A DNA stretch of 64,000 nt from Mucilaginibacter inviolabilis (GTDB lineage Bacteria > Bacteroidota > Bacteroidia > Sphingobacteriales > Sphingobacteriaceae), in assembly GCF_011089895.1 (NCBI RefSeq), contig NZ_JAANAT010000004.1, positions 372,001 through 436,000 of the forward strand, read 5' to 3'. Shown here one piece after another: positions 1-8,327 of this stretch. The notes beneath the pieces were generated by a model. It was not told the DNA's origin, did no database searches, and saw only the letters and a list, made by a program, of their open reading frames with translations. A program made the position numbers and the translations under genes. Position 1 is the first letter of the stretch, and each line of letters opens with the position of its first letter.

Positions 1-65
1 AAAAGGTTTACGCCGGTCTGCACATCTTTATAAATGATCTTGGGGATTATTTTTACTAAACTCAT
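1..65 (-). CDS. N-terminal fragment, possible VOC/glyoxalase-family protein
   Basis: An ATG on the minus strand at 63-65 opens a frame that runs off the left edge of the window. The 21 visible residues begin MSLVKIIPKIIYKDVQTGVN. The pattern of a short hydrophobic strand followed by a 'YKDVQTGVN(L)' turn is like the start of small glyoxalase/VOC proteins, where the first beta strand leads into a helix. The gene lies downstream of the Crp/Fnr regulator on the same strand. The family call is an inference from a very short piece; that it is coding is likely but unproven. Confidence 0.45.
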   Translation of the reverse strand, partial: MSLVKIIPKIIYKDVQTGVNL

Positions 66-141
66 GATTTAAACTATTTAACATGTTAAAATTCAGAAGT
101 TTTTTTGGTGTATCATTTAACAAAAGATAAATAATACCAGG

Positions 142-699
142 TCACTTAATTTTATTACGGATACGGCTCAGGGACACCTGCGTAATACCGAGATAAGAGG
201 CTATGTGCTGCAAAGGAACGCGTTTGATCACCTCGGGTTTTTGCCGTAACAGGTTTTCGTAGCGCTGGGTAGGACTATCTTTTAAGTACGAGAAAAAATG
301 CTGCATAAACTCAGCTTGCTTATCGCCGGCTTGTTCAATGATGAATTGGTATAGTACAGGGTCTTTTCGTACCTTTTCCATGTCGGCCGCATCCAGCCAG
401 CGTATGGTGCAAGGTTCCAGTGTTTCGATACTGAACGGACTTGGGATATGTTTACGCATGCTTTGCGGAGATGAAACTACATCGCCCTCAAAAAAGAATT
501 GGAAACTGATTTCTTTACCGTCATGATAAAACCAGGTGCGGACACAGCCCTTTTCAATTAAAAAGGCTTTACGACTTATATCGCCTTCTTTTAAAAGCAG
601 TTGTTTGGCCGGTACCTCTGCTGCCTTCCATAAATGCCGGTATTTTTTCCAGGCCAATCTGATGGCGGGCTGCGCTATTAATGGTTCTTCCTGTTTCAT
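142..699 (-). CDS. Crp/Fnr-family transcriptional regulator
   Basis: About 185 residues, the usual length of the short Bacteroidota Crp/Fnr proteins. The N-terminal two thirds form a cyclic-nucleotide-binding-like beta barrel (residues about 30-110, with the 'GDISRKAFLIEKGCVRTW' type motif). The C-terminal part carries a helix-turn-helix, 'LQHIASYLGITQVSLSRIR'. No FNR-type cysteine cluster is seen, so an iron-sulphur sensor is unlikely; the ligand is unknown. I start it at the ATG at 697-699 (MKQEEP) rather than at the TTG further upstream. It lies 22 bp after the DUF4262 stop and may be cotranscribed with it. Confidence 0.85.
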   Translation of the reverse strand: MKQEEPLIAQPAIRLAWKKYRHLWKAAEVPAKQLLLKEGDISRKAFLIEKGCVRTWFYHDGKEISFQFFFEGDVVSSPQSMRKHIPSPFSIETLEPCTIRWLDAADMEKVRKDPVLYQFIIEQAGDKQAEFMQHFFSYLKDSPTQRYENLLRQKPEVIKRVPLQHIASYLGITQVSLSRIRNKIK

Positions 700-721
700 G
701 AGCAATGACCTTAATTGCAAT

Positions 722-1468
722 TTATTCGTTAGTAGATTCCCTTATCCATTTATCGCCAATAAATTTTCTTGTAGCACTTTGCCCGGTAGGCATATCGAAA
801 AGTTCATTTACACTAGGGTCAAGCTGTGTGATTTGGCTTAGGGCAACCACCTTTGAGTCATCCATGGAAAGCTCATCACCGGTTAAAAATTGCCAGGAAC
901 CATCATCTTCGTCGTGAACAACATACAGTATTGGTTTTTCTCCATTAACAATCTGCTTTACTGTAAAGGTGCAAACATTGCGGGGTTCAAAAAATTTAAA
1001 ATCCAGCTTTTGGTATAACAGGGGCTGGCTAAATTCAAAAGCTTTACTATAGCCATTCTGCCAAGGATAAATGCTCTGTTTATCTGGCCAGAATAACTGA
1101 ATGACCGGGAAATCTTTATAGTCATAATACCATCGTGCATAGCCCAGGTAATCCCGAATGTTTTCCGTTTCCACAGTTTTAAACATTACGGGGTAGTTAT
1201 CTAAATAATTAAGATCATCTACATCCAATATTATTGAACCTTCCTTTTTGATTGCCTCTCCTGCATCATTTAATAGTTCGTGCATGGTGCTGGTTGACAA
1301 GCCAAAACAAATGATTTCTGGCTGACGGTATTTTTTCCATAGCCCAATAGTGTAAGCAAAGGCAGGTGTGGCAGTATCGGCCTCTAATAAAGCTACAAAC
1401 CATCCATATTTATCGATAGCCTGTTGAATATCCTCTTTGGTTTTTTTGTCGTGCTCCTCGTGACTCAT
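722..1468 (-). CDS. DUF4262 domain-containing protein
   Basis: A 248-residue soluble protein. The N-terminal half matches the pattern of DUF4262: 'YGWFVALLEADTATPAFAYTIGLWKKYRQPE' region at residues about 21-51, followed by a segment on an 'ICFGLS' strand. Such proteins have no established biochemical function. The C-terminal half contains a 'YVVHDEDDGSWQFLTGDE' block that in other proteins of this type follows the DUF4262 module. No signal peptide or membrane segment. It is upstream of the Crp/Fnr gene on the same strand with only 22 bp between them. Domain naming is from memory of the family. Confidence 0.75.
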   Translation of the reverse strand: MSHEEHDKKTKEDIQQAIDKYGWFVALLEADTATPAFAYTIGLWKKYRQPEIICFGLSTSTMHELLNDAGEAIKKEGSIILDVDDLNYLDNYPVMFKTVETENIRDYLGYARWYYDYKDFPVIQLFWPDKQSIYPWQNGYSKAFEFSQPLLYQKLDFKFFEPRNVCTFTVKQIVNGEKPILYVVHDEDDGSWQFLTGDELSMDDSKVVALSQITQLDPSVNELFDMPTGQSATRKFIGDKWIRESTNE

Positions 1469-1637
1469 TAATGTTATATTTTAATGGCTACCTGAATTTA
1501 AAAGTCGTACAATTTAATCATGTTCATCGGGTGTATCAACAGCAATAAGGGTATCCTGGTTTAATCTGTATCCTTTCTAAATATCGTTATATCGAAACAA
1601 ATGCGATATGCCAAGCCTTTTAAAATAAAAAAATATT

Positions 1638-1952
1638 ATGTCATTTGATCAATATCACGAACCAGCCAATGAATTATCCGCCGAAACCAGGACTTTTGCG
1701 CGGATGATCGTATCCTTAACCGAAGAGGCCGAAGCCATCAACTGGTACGAGCAACGGATTTCTGTTGAAACCGACAAGGCGGCAAAAGCCATTATGCAAA
1801 ATGCTCAACAGGAAGAGTTTAAACATTTTGGTATGGATCTGGAATTCCTACTGCGCAAAAAGCCGGTGTGGCGTACCACCCTGCAAGCCATCTTATTTCA
1901 AAAAGGCGATATCGTAAAGCTGGGTACCAAAGGCGAAGAAGCGGCAGAGTAG
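1638..1952 (+). CDS. Encapsulated-ferritin (EncFtn)-like ferroxidase protein
   Basis: A 104-residue two-helix protein that aligns by eye with the encapsulin-associated ferritins (EncFtn, Rhodospirillum rubrum type). Expected iron ligands are all present with a constant offset: E29, E30 and E32 in the first helix ('LTEEAEAINWYEQR'), W36/Y37, then E59, E60 and H63 in the second ('QQEEFKHFGMDLEFL'). In this family two antiparallel helices dimerise to create a ferritin-like di-iron site, and the protein normally works as cargo in an encapsulin shell. Here the next gene is a macrodomain protein and no shell gene is seen in the window. The C-terminus (GEEAAE) shows no recognisable encapsulin-loading peptide. 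Confidence 0.8.
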   Translation: MSFDQYHEPANELSAETRTFARMIVSLTEEAEAINWYEQRISVETDKAAKAIMQNAQQEEFKHFGMDLEFLLRKKPVWRTTLQAILFQKGDIVKLGTKGEEAAE

Positions 1953-1960
1953 TATATTTG
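1953..1960 (+). promoter_or_regulatory. Bacteroidota -7 promoter box of the macrodomain gene
   Basis: TATATTTG fits the Bacteroidota -7 consensus TAnnTTTG. It lies directly after the EncFtn-like stop codon and ends 4 bases before the ATG of the macrodomain gene, so transcription from it would give a leaderless or near-leaderless mRNA. No clear -33 TTG element is seen at the expected distance. Confidence 0.5.
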
Positions 1961-1964
1961 CACC

Positions 1965-2486
1965 ATGAATAATAGCCGTATTACACTGATCAAGGGTGAT
2001 ATTACTAAGGTTAAATCAGACGCTATAGTAAATGCAGCTAACACCTCTTTATTAGGCGGCGGCGGCGTTGACGGTGCTATACATCGTGTCGGGGGAAAAG
2101 CTATATTGGAAGAGTGTGTTCAGATCCGAAACAGGCAGGGTGGTTGCAAAACTGGCGAAGCTGTAATCACAACAGCCGGGAATTTACCGGCCACATATGT
2201 GATCCATACCGTTGGGCCTGTTTATAATAAGGGGAATAGCGGCGAGGAAGAACTGTTGGCATCGGCTTACTTAAACAGTCTGAATCTGGCAGTACAAAAC
2301 AATGTCGCAACTATTGCTTTCCCTAATATCAGTACCGGAATTTATCATTTTCCCAAGCAAAAGGCAGCAGAAATAGCTGTCAATACTGTAAAGCAATTTT
2401 TAGCCGGGAATGATGGTATCCAATTGGTAACATTTGTTTGTTTTGACGACGAGAATTACGCTATATACCAGGATTTATTACGTTAA
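1965..2486 (+). CDS. Macrodomain protein, putative O-acetyl-ADP-ribose deacetylase
   Basis: A single-domain, 173-residue macrodomain of the MacroD/YmdB type. The ADP-ribose-binding signature is complete: 'GDIT' at 11-14, 'NAAN' at 23-26, the glycine-rich 'LGGGGVDGAIH' loop at about 30-40, and the 'FPNISTGIYHFP' loop near the C-terminal half. Members hydrolyse O-acetyl-ADP-ribose or remove mono-ADP-ribose from proteins; which one applies here cannot be read from the sequence. The gene follows the ferritin-like gene by 12 bp but appears to have its own -7 box, and ends in a strong bidirectional hairpin. Confidence 0.92.
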   Translation: MNNSRITLIKGDITKVKSDAIVNAANTSLLGGGGVDGAIHRVGGKAILEECVQIRNRQGGCKTGEAVITTAGNLPATYVIHTVGPVYNKGNSGEEELLASAYLNSLNLAVQNNVATIAFPNISTGIYHFPKQKAAEIAVNTVKQFLAGNDGIQLVTFVCFDDENYAIYQDLLR

Positions 2487-2527
2487 TAAAAAAAGCGTGT
2501 TATTGATCAATAATATGCTTTTTTTAT
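2487..2527. terminator. Bidirectional terminator hairpin
   Basis: A palindrome centred on TTGATCAA with AAAAAAGC and GCTTTTTTT at its ends lies between the stop codons of the convergent macrodomain and Kelch genes. A run of T on either strand follows the stem, as expected for an intrinsic terminator used in both directions. Confidence 0.8.
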
Positions 2528-2541
2528 TCTTTATCCTTTAA

Positions 2542-3549
2542 TTACTTACTCGCGCTATTGTTCAAAAAAGGCTCCAAATTGGCCACTTGCGTGGTTTGCA
2601 ATGTTGAATTTCTGAAAGCTTTAAAACGGGTTAGGCCACCAAAAATAAACAGGTAATTATTATACACTGCCGATGCTGTGGCCCGGCGCCGCTCCATGTT
2701 CGATTTGAGTTTTACAAACTGATTGGTTTTGGTGTCATAGTACCCTATAAAATCTTCATCGTCATAACCTCCAATTACAAATATCTTATCGCCGCAGGCC
2801 GAAACACTATTGGCCGACAAAAACTCAGGCAGTTTACCCATTTTTTTCCAGGTATTGCTTTTAATATCATAAGCATTGATACTATAGGATTGACGGCCTA
2901 TAAAGGCATCAAAACCACCAAAGGTATATATCACGCCATCAACTACCGCTCCGGCGGCTTGCAGGCTCTCGGGCATACCGGCCAACTGTGTGAATTTTGC
3001 AGTCAGCGGGTCAAACTCATACAGGGAATTTAAGGTATGCTTTTTATCCATGGTTCCACCAAAAAGGTATATTTTGTTGTTCCATTCAACCGCGCTGCCA
3101 TAGGTACTGGCCATTGGGTTTAAAATATGCAGGTTTTCTACCTTCCCGGTTTTAACATCTACGGTTTGTATCCCTTGAAATATCTGACTTGCAATACGTG
3201 ATCCACCTAAACCGCTAATGCCACCCATAATGTAAATTTTCCCGGTAGCCGGCACGTAAGCAGCAGAGGTTTGTATTTTAGTGCCACCTATATCTGCCAG
3301 TACAGACCATTTGTTTAATTGAGGGTCGTACTTTAACACTTCGGATGAAAAACTACCTAGCCCTCTATAGCCCGATATGGTATAAATATAGGTGCCATCG
3401 GTAACGCTGGTAGTCCAGGTAAGTGGATAAGGTAAGTTGGCCGCGCTTTTAAAGGTAATAGAAGCAGGTTGTTTGGTTTGTGCCTGGCTTTTATTCATAC
3501 CGAGACCGGCAATTACCATAAACGCGCAAAGGAGATTCAGGATTTTCAT
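2542..3549 (-). CDS. Exported Kelch-repeat protein
   Basis: A 335-residue protein with a Sec signal peptide (MKILNLLCAFMVIAGLGMNKSQAQ, cut after the AQ). The rest is about six Kelch repeats, visible as recurring 'YIYTISGYRG', 'KIYIMGGISG', 'KIYLFGGTMD', 'VIYTFGGFDA', 'KIFVIGGYDD' and 'YLFIFGGLTR' strands with following 'Y(D)xxTxxW' strands. This would fold as a six-bladed beta propeller, used for binding or as a sialate epimerase (NanM type); no active-site assignment is possible here. It stands alone, convergent with the macrodomain gene and divergent from the second Crp/Fnr gene. Confidence 0.88.
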   Translation of the reverse strand: MKILNLLCAFMVIAGLGMNKSQAQTKQPASITFKSAANLPYPLTWTTSVTDGTYIYTISGYRGLGSFSSEVLKYDPQLNKWSVLADIGGTKIQTSAAYVPATGKIYIMGGISGLGGSRIASQIFQGIQTVDVKTGKVENLHILNPMASTYGSAVEWNNKIYLFGGTMDKKHTLNSLYEFDPLTAKFTQLAGMPESLQAAGAVVDGVIYTFGGFDAFIGRQSYSINAYDIKSNTWKKMGKLPEFLSANSVSACGDKIFVIGGYDDEDFIGYYDTKTNQFVKLKSNMERRRATASAVYNNYLFIFGGLTRFKAFRNSTLQTTQVANLEPFLNNSASK

Positions 3550-3715
3550 TGGGTAATAAGTTTAAGTGAGTTTATTTATTTAGACGGATATAATAATAAA
3601 TAGTTTAATGATGTTCTGATAATTACAATTGCTTAACAATTAGACTAATAGGTTTTTAATTTCTCTCGCTTAAACCACACTTGAGCAGCAAATAAATAAT
3701 GCTTATGTTAGCCTA

Positions 3716-4285
3716 ATGCACCCCGCGTTACAAAAACAAATCGAAGGAAAAATCATCCTTACTGCCGAACAGGAACAACTCGTAAATCGCTGTTATAAAC
3801 CCAGGCTGGCCAAACGTGGGGAGATACTGCTTGAAAAAGGGAACGTTGCCCGGTATTTGTTTTTTGTAGTGAAGGGTTGTCTCCGCGTTTTTTTAACCAA
3901 GGATGATGGTAGCGAGTGGACGCGGTTTTTGATATTTGAAGATCACTTCGGTACAGCCTTCCCCAGTTTTGTACAGCAAAAGCCATCGGTAGCGGCTATA
4001 CAGAGCATGGAAGCTTCGGAGTTATTCATGATCAGCCGACAGGATTCGCAGATGCTAATGAGGGAAATACCCGGCTGGGAAACCATGATCCGCCTGGGCC
4101 TGGAGCAGGATTATATAGCCTCTATAGAGCGTATTGAAAGCCTGATAACCCTGGATGCCAAGGATCGCTACAACATCCTGATGCAAACACAACCCGGACT
4201 GATACAAAGATTGCCAGGCAAAATTATTGCCGATTACCTGGGCATATCGCAGGAAACACTGAGCCGTCTCAAATCAAAAAAATGA
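3716..4285 (+). CDS. Crp/Fnr-family transcriptional regulator
   Basis: A 189-residue regulator with an N-terminal cyclic-nucleotide-binding-like barrel (about 25-110, containing 'RGEILLEKGNVARYLFFVVKGCLRVF') and a C-terminal helix-turn-helix ('LPGKIIADYLGISQETLSRLKSKK'). It resembles the regulator at the left edge in length and layout but is clearly a different paralogue. It is immediately upstream of, and on the same strand as, the broken alpha/beta hydrolase, about 68 bp apart; in this family the neighbour is often the target, so the hydrolase may have been its regulon member. Ligand unknown. Confidence 0.87.
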   Translation: MHPALQKQIEGKIILTAEQEQLVNRCYKPRLAKRGEILLEKGNVARYLFFVVKGCLRVFLTKDDGSEWTRFLIFEDHFGTAFPSFVQQKPSVAAIQSMEASELFMISRQDSQMLMREIPGWETMIRLGLEQDYIASIERIESLITLDAKDRYNILMQTQPGLIQRLPGKIIADYLGISQETLSRLKSKK

Positions 4286-4353
4286 TTTATTGACTATTGT
4301 CAATTTTTTTGCAATGGTTATTAGCTTGCTTTGTTTCTAAATCATATAACCGT

Positions 4354-5367
4354 ATGCACCGCTCCATTTATATTACGCTCATCATTGCCCTGTTTCATCA
4401 TACCATTTGCGCGCAAACACGTATAGGTGAGCGCACCCTTCATTTTAAGGACGAAAAACGTAACCGCCCCTTAACCACCGAAATTTGGTACCCCACAATA
4501 GATACTTTAAAACAAAGCGACAAGGCATTTTCGCCATTTACGCGTGTTCAAACCGTACGTGATGGGAAACTCCCGACAGGTAAACTCCCGCTCATCATGA
4601 TCTCGCATGGCACAGGAGGTAGCCGTCTTTCGCTGGAATGGCTGGCTGATGCTTTGGTACAAATGGGTTTCATAGTGGCTGCCGTTGATCATTGGGGCAA
4701 CACCTATGATCATAAGATCCCGCTTGAGTTTTTAAAGCCCTGGGAACGCCCGCAGGATATCAGCTTTGTCATCAGTTGTTTGCTTAATCAACCGGATTTG
4801 AAGGCTGTGATCAATCCCGATAAAATTGGGATGGCTGGCTTTTCATTCGGTGGTTATACGGCTATGGCATTGGCTGGAGGAAAGTTTGATTTTCTGTCGT
4901 TGCTCAATTATTATAAAACCATCGGAAGAAACGAAATTAACGTACCTGAATTTCCCGGTATAAACAAATAGCTGGACGATAAAGATCTGCTGGCCGTAGC
5001 CAAAAATCCTCCACCCTTGTATGATAAGCGGATCAAGGCTTTCTTCGCCATTTCACCGGCATTAGGTCCGGGTTTTGTTTCTGATCGTGACATCGCTGGG
5101 CCTGTTTATATCGTAGGCTCGCAAGGTGACAGCATTGCCCCGGTAAAAACCAATGCCCTGCGCTACCATCAGCTTATCAAAGGTTCTCAATACTATGTAA
5201 ACCCAGGCAAAACCGGCCATTATGTAATGTTGCAGGAGGCCATTGACGATGTGAAGAAACAAGCCCCAACTTATTTTACGGATGACACAAGCGTAAACAG
5301 ACATCAGGTGCATTTGAAAGTTGATAGTTTGGCAGTGGGGTTTTTTACGAAGTATTTGAAGCGATAA
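4354..5367 (+). pseudogene. Alpha/beta hydrolase (dienelactone hydrolase-like), interrupted by an in-frame TAG
   Basis: The frame starts at the ATG at 4354 with a signal peptide (MHRSIYITLIIALFHHTICAQ). It contains an oxyanion-type 'SHGTGG' loop, a nucleophile elbow 'GFSFGG', and after the break the acid ('GSQGDSIAP') and histidine ('KTGHYVML') of a predicted dienelactone hydrolase/PAF-acetylhydrolase-like enzyme. A TAG at 4969-4971 interrupts it, and the same frame continues without any shift to 5367. Sequence on both sides reads as ordinary protein, so a single change, for example CAG to TAG, is the simplest explanation. The product would lack two of three catalytic residues. A base-calling error is the main alternative. 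Confidence 0.8.
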
Positions 5368-5369
5368 TC

Positions 5370-5590
5370 GACTCACCCTGGCATTGCTTCGCTTGCCATC
5401 CCTCTCTTCGCCTGCGGCGGAAAGAGGGGATGGGAAAATATTTTGTCATGCTGAACGGAGTGAAGCATCTGTTATTAAACTTTTCAATTGTAGAATAGAT
5501 CCTTCGTTCCTCAGGATGACAAAATTAAGTCTCCTCTTTCCGCCGCAGGCGAAGAGAGGGGCGGCCAGCAAAGCGTAGACGGGGTGAGTC
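5370..5590. repeat. Nested inverted-repeat block
   Basis: The outer arms begin GACTCACCC at 5370 and end GGGTGAGTC at 5590. Within them, 27 bp at 5401-5427 (CCTCTCTTCGCCTGCGGCGG...) are perfectly complementary to 5533-5559. Nested inside is a second imperfect palindrome, TGTCATGCTGA at 5444 pairing with TCAGGATGACA ending at 5521, of the kind whose translation reads 'HAERSEAS...FLRMT' in many genomes. This is an interspersed intergenic repeat, not a gene. Confidence 0.85.
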
Positions 5591-5613
5591 AATTAGCGCA
5601 CTGACCTGTCCTG

Positions 5614-5686
5614 TGTCATACTGAGCCCCGTCGAAGTATGGTGGGCAGGGCCTTTGCGCACGTCCTTCGACAAGCTCAGGATGACA
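5614..5686. repeat. Palindromic intergenic repeat (TGTCAT..CTGAG type)
   Basis: TGTCATACTGAGC at 5614-5626 pairs with GCTCAGGATGACA at 5674-5686, with further pairing around GTCGAAGTA / CCTTCGAC. It is related in its outer bases to the inner palindrome of the preceding block, so two related elements sit side by side upstream of the GH3 gene. Confidence 0.75.
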
Positions 5687-5771
5687 GGCCATTTATGATA
5701 AATATCCCCCCTCCGCAATCGTTTTCGTAATTTCTATAACAGGCGTTTAAGCCAACCAGGTTCTTAAAACA

Positions 5772-5779
5772 TATATTTG
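5772..5779 (+). promoter_or_regulatory. -7 promoter box of the GH3 gene
   Basis: TATATTTG matches TAnnTTTG and lies 28 bases before the ATG at 5808, leaving room for a normal short leader. The -33 position has only a weak TTTA. Confidence 0.5.
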
Positions 5780-5807
5780 GAGTACTAACCGCAATTATTA
5801 TATCTGC

Positions 5808-8225
5808 ATGAGAAAAAAGTACTCCCTGCCACGCGCAAGCATGGCTTCGGCGCTGATAGTAGGACTGGCGCTATCCGCATCGGCACAAGAAAAAAATATT
5901 TACCACAAAGGTTGGGTTGATTTTAACAAGAACGGCAAAATGGACGTTTTTGAAGACCCGTCGCAAACTGTTGATAAGCGTGTAGCCGACCTGCTAAGCC
6001 AGATGACCGTTGAAGAAAAAACCTGCCAGATGGCCACTTTATATGGCTACAAACGGGTTTTAAAGGAAGAGATGCCCGCCGCATCATGGAAAAATGAAGT
6101 TTGGAAGGATGGTATCGCCAACATTGATGAGGAACTGAACAATTTGGTTTCCACCACGGATAGGGCATACACGCAATACTCGTTCCCTTACAGCAAACAC
6201 GCTTCGGCTATCAATACCATCCAGAAATGGTTTGTAGAAGAAACCCGTTTGGGTATCCCGGTTGATTTTACCAACGAGGGCATTCACGGACTGAATCACG
6301 ATCGTGCTACGTCTTTACCAGCCCCCATATCTATCGGCAGTACTTTTGATAAACAACTGGTGCGTCGTGCCGGACAGACTGTTGGCCGCGAAGCCAAAGC
6401 TTTAGGATATACCAATGTTTACGCTCCCATCCTTGATCCTGCGCGCGACCAGCGCTGGGGCCGTGTAGTGGAGTGCTATGGCGAAAACCCTTTCCACATT
6501 GCCGAACTGGGCAAACAAATGGTGCTGGGTATCCAGGAAGAGGGCGTAGCATCAACCCTAAAACATTTCGCGGTGTATAGCGTACCTAAAGGTGGTCGTG
6601 ATGGCAGCGCCCGTACCGATCCGCATGTGGCCCCGCGCGAGATGTACCAGATCTACTTATATCCATTTCGCCGGGTAATTCAGGAAGCACATCCTATGGG
6701 CGTGATGAGCAGTTATAACGATTGGGATGGTGTGCCCATTACCGGCAGCTATTATTTTTTAACCGAGCTGTTGCGCCAAAAATTTGGCTTCAATGGCTAT
6801 GTTGTATCTGATAGCGAGGCTGTAGAATACCTGTATTCCAAACACCACGTAGCCGGCGATTATAAGGAGGCTGTAAGACAAGCAGTAGAGGCCGGATTGA
6901 ATGTGCGTACCAACTTCACCATGCCGCAAACTTATATTATGCCTTTGCGGGAGCTGATCAAGGAGAACAAACTATCTATGAAAGTAGTTGATTTAAGAGT
7001 AAGCGATGTATTACGTGTAAAATTCCGCCTGGGTTTGTTTGATGATCCATATGTAAAAGATCCAAAATCGGCTGATAAAAAAGTACATACCCCGGCCGAT
7101 GATGCCATGTCATTGCAAATGAATCGGGAGTCGATGGTGTTGCTGAAAAACCAGGGAGATCTGTTGCCTTTGGATAAAAGCAAACTGAAAAATATACTGG
7201 TAACTGGTCCGCTGGCTGCCGAAAAAAATTATGCTACCAGCCGTTACGGTCCGTCGCATAACCCGGTTACCAATGTGCTGGATGGTATTAAAAACTATGT
7301 AGGTAAGGATGTTAATGTTACTTACGCCAAAGGTTGTAATGTGGTTGATGCTACCTGGCCCGAAAGTGAGATTATCGAAACGCCCCTTACCACGCAGGAG
7401 CAAGCTAGTATTGATTCCGCAGTAACACAGGCTAAACAGGCCGATGTAGTGATAGCTGTGGTTGGTGAAGATTTTGAAAGGGTGGGTGAAAGTCTTTCGC
7501 GCACGGGTTTAAATTTGCCTGGCCGTCAGTTAAAACTGATCCAGGCGCTACAGGCTACCGGCAAACCGGTGGTGATGGTGATGATTAACGGGCAACCGCT
7601 TACTGTTAACTGGGAAAACAAATTTGTACCGGCTATACTCGAAGCCTGGTTCCCGGGCCCCGAAAGCGGTCGTGTAGTGGCCGAAACCCTGTTTGGTGAT
7701 AATAATCCCGGCGGCAGGCTACCGATTACATTTCCCAAAACTACAGGACAAATTGAGTTTAACTTTCCGTTTAAGCCAGCATCGCAGGCCAGCCAGGGCG
7801 GCGAAAACAGCTGGGGTAAAACCAGCGTGAACGGCGCATTGTATCCTTATGGTTACGGTTTAAGCTATACCAAGTTTGAGTACAGTAACCTGCAGGTATC
7901 GCCAGAGAAAGAAAACTCACAGGGCGATGTTCAGGTAAGTGTGGATGTAACCAACACCGGCAGCCGCAAAGGCGATGAGGTGGTACAATTATACCTTAAA
8001 GATGAAGTGAGCAGCGTAACTACCTATGAGTATGACTTGCGCGGTTTTGAGCGTATAAACCTGGCACCAGGCGAAAAGAAAACGGTACAGTTTACCCTGC
8101 ACCCTGACGACCTGGCCCTACTGGATAAAAACATGAACTGGACGGTTGAGCCTGGTAAATTCATGGTCATGATCGGCAGCTCGTCGGTTGATATTAAGCT
8201 GAAGAAGGAGTTTGAAGTGGAGTAA
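5808..8225 (+). CDS. Exported glycoside hydrolase family 3 beta-glycosidase
   Basis: An 805-residue GH3 enzyme with a signal peptide (cut near ASAQ, residue 26). The mature start has a short calcium-loop-like 'DFNKNGKMD' motif before the GH3 N-terminal barrel. Family hallmarks are the 'KHF' at 252-254 and the nucleophile D335 in 'GYVVSDSEAVEYLY'. The C-terminal GH3 domain carries 'GEDFERVGESLSRTGLNLPG', and the last 100 residues form the fibronectin-III-like domain. Such enzymes release beta-linked glucose or xylose from the non-reducing ends of oligosaccharides in the periplasm. The 'SDSEAV' nucleophile context and length suggest the beta-glucosidase/xylosidase group, but substrate cannot be fixed. 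It is a single-gene unit with its own terminator. Confidence 0.93.
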   Translation: MRKKYSLPRASMASALIVGLALSASAQEKNIYHKGWVDFNKNGKMDVFEDPSQTVDKRVADLLSQMTVEEKTCQMATLYGYKRVLKEEMPAASWKNEVWKDGIANIDEELNNLVSTTDRAYTQYSFPYSKHASAINTIQKWFVEETRLGIPVDFTNEGIHGLNHDRATSLPAPISIGSTFDKQLVRRAGQTVGREAKALGYTNVYAPILDPARDQRWGRVVECYGENPFHIAELGKQMVLGIQEEGVASTLKHFAVYSVPKGGRDGSARTDPHVAPREMYQIYLYPFRRVIQEAHPMGVMSSYNDWDGVPITGSYYFLTELLRQKFGFNGYVVSDSEAVEYLYSKHHVAGDYKEAVRQAVEAGLNVRTNFTMPQTYIMPLRELIKENKLSMKVVDLRVSDVLRVKFRLGLFDDPYVKDPKSADKKVHTPADDAMSLQMNRESMVLLKNQGDLLPLDKSKLKNILVTGPLAAEKNYATSRYGPSHNPVTNVLDGIKNYVGKDVNVTYAKGCNVVDATWPESEIIETPLTTQEQASIDSAVTQAKQADVVIAVVGEDFERVGESLSRTGLNLPGRQLKLIQALQATGKPVVMVMINGQPLTVNWENKFVPAILEAWFPGPESGRVVAETLFGDNNPGGRLPITFPKTTGQIEFNFPFKPASQASQGGENSWGKTSVNGALYPYGYGLSYTKFEYSNLQVSPEKENSQGDVQVSVDVTNTGSRKGDEVVQLYLKDEVSSVTTYEYDLRGFERINLAPGEKKTVQFTLHPDDLALLDKNMNWTVEPGKFMVMIGSSSVDIKLKKEFEVE

Positions 8226-8264
8226 AGCTTAAAGCCTAAGGTAGAAAGTGAAAATATTAATAGT

Positions 8265-8299
8265 GCCCTTTGAAGTTTAGTTTCAAAGGGCTTTTTTTA
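8265..8299 (+). terminator. Intrinsic terminator after the GH3 gene
   Basis: GCCCTTTGAA, a short loop, TTTCAAAGGGC and then seven T. A stem of about ten pairs with a T tract, 40 bases after the stop codon. Confidence 0.88.
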
Positions 8300-8327
8300 T
8301 TAGGTTTGAGATATAGGTTTTATAACG

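Noticed and set aside
4969..4971. TAG as a recoded amber codon (pyrrolysine or readthrough)
   Set aside because: No amber-suppression genes or stimulating structure seen, and other genes here end normally at TAG; a nonsense mutation is simpler.
5384..5578. A 64-codon plus-strand frame reading '...CHAERSEASVIKLF...FLRMTK...'
   Set aside because: It is the translation of the nested inverted repeat; this peptide is a known by-product of such repeats and not a gene.
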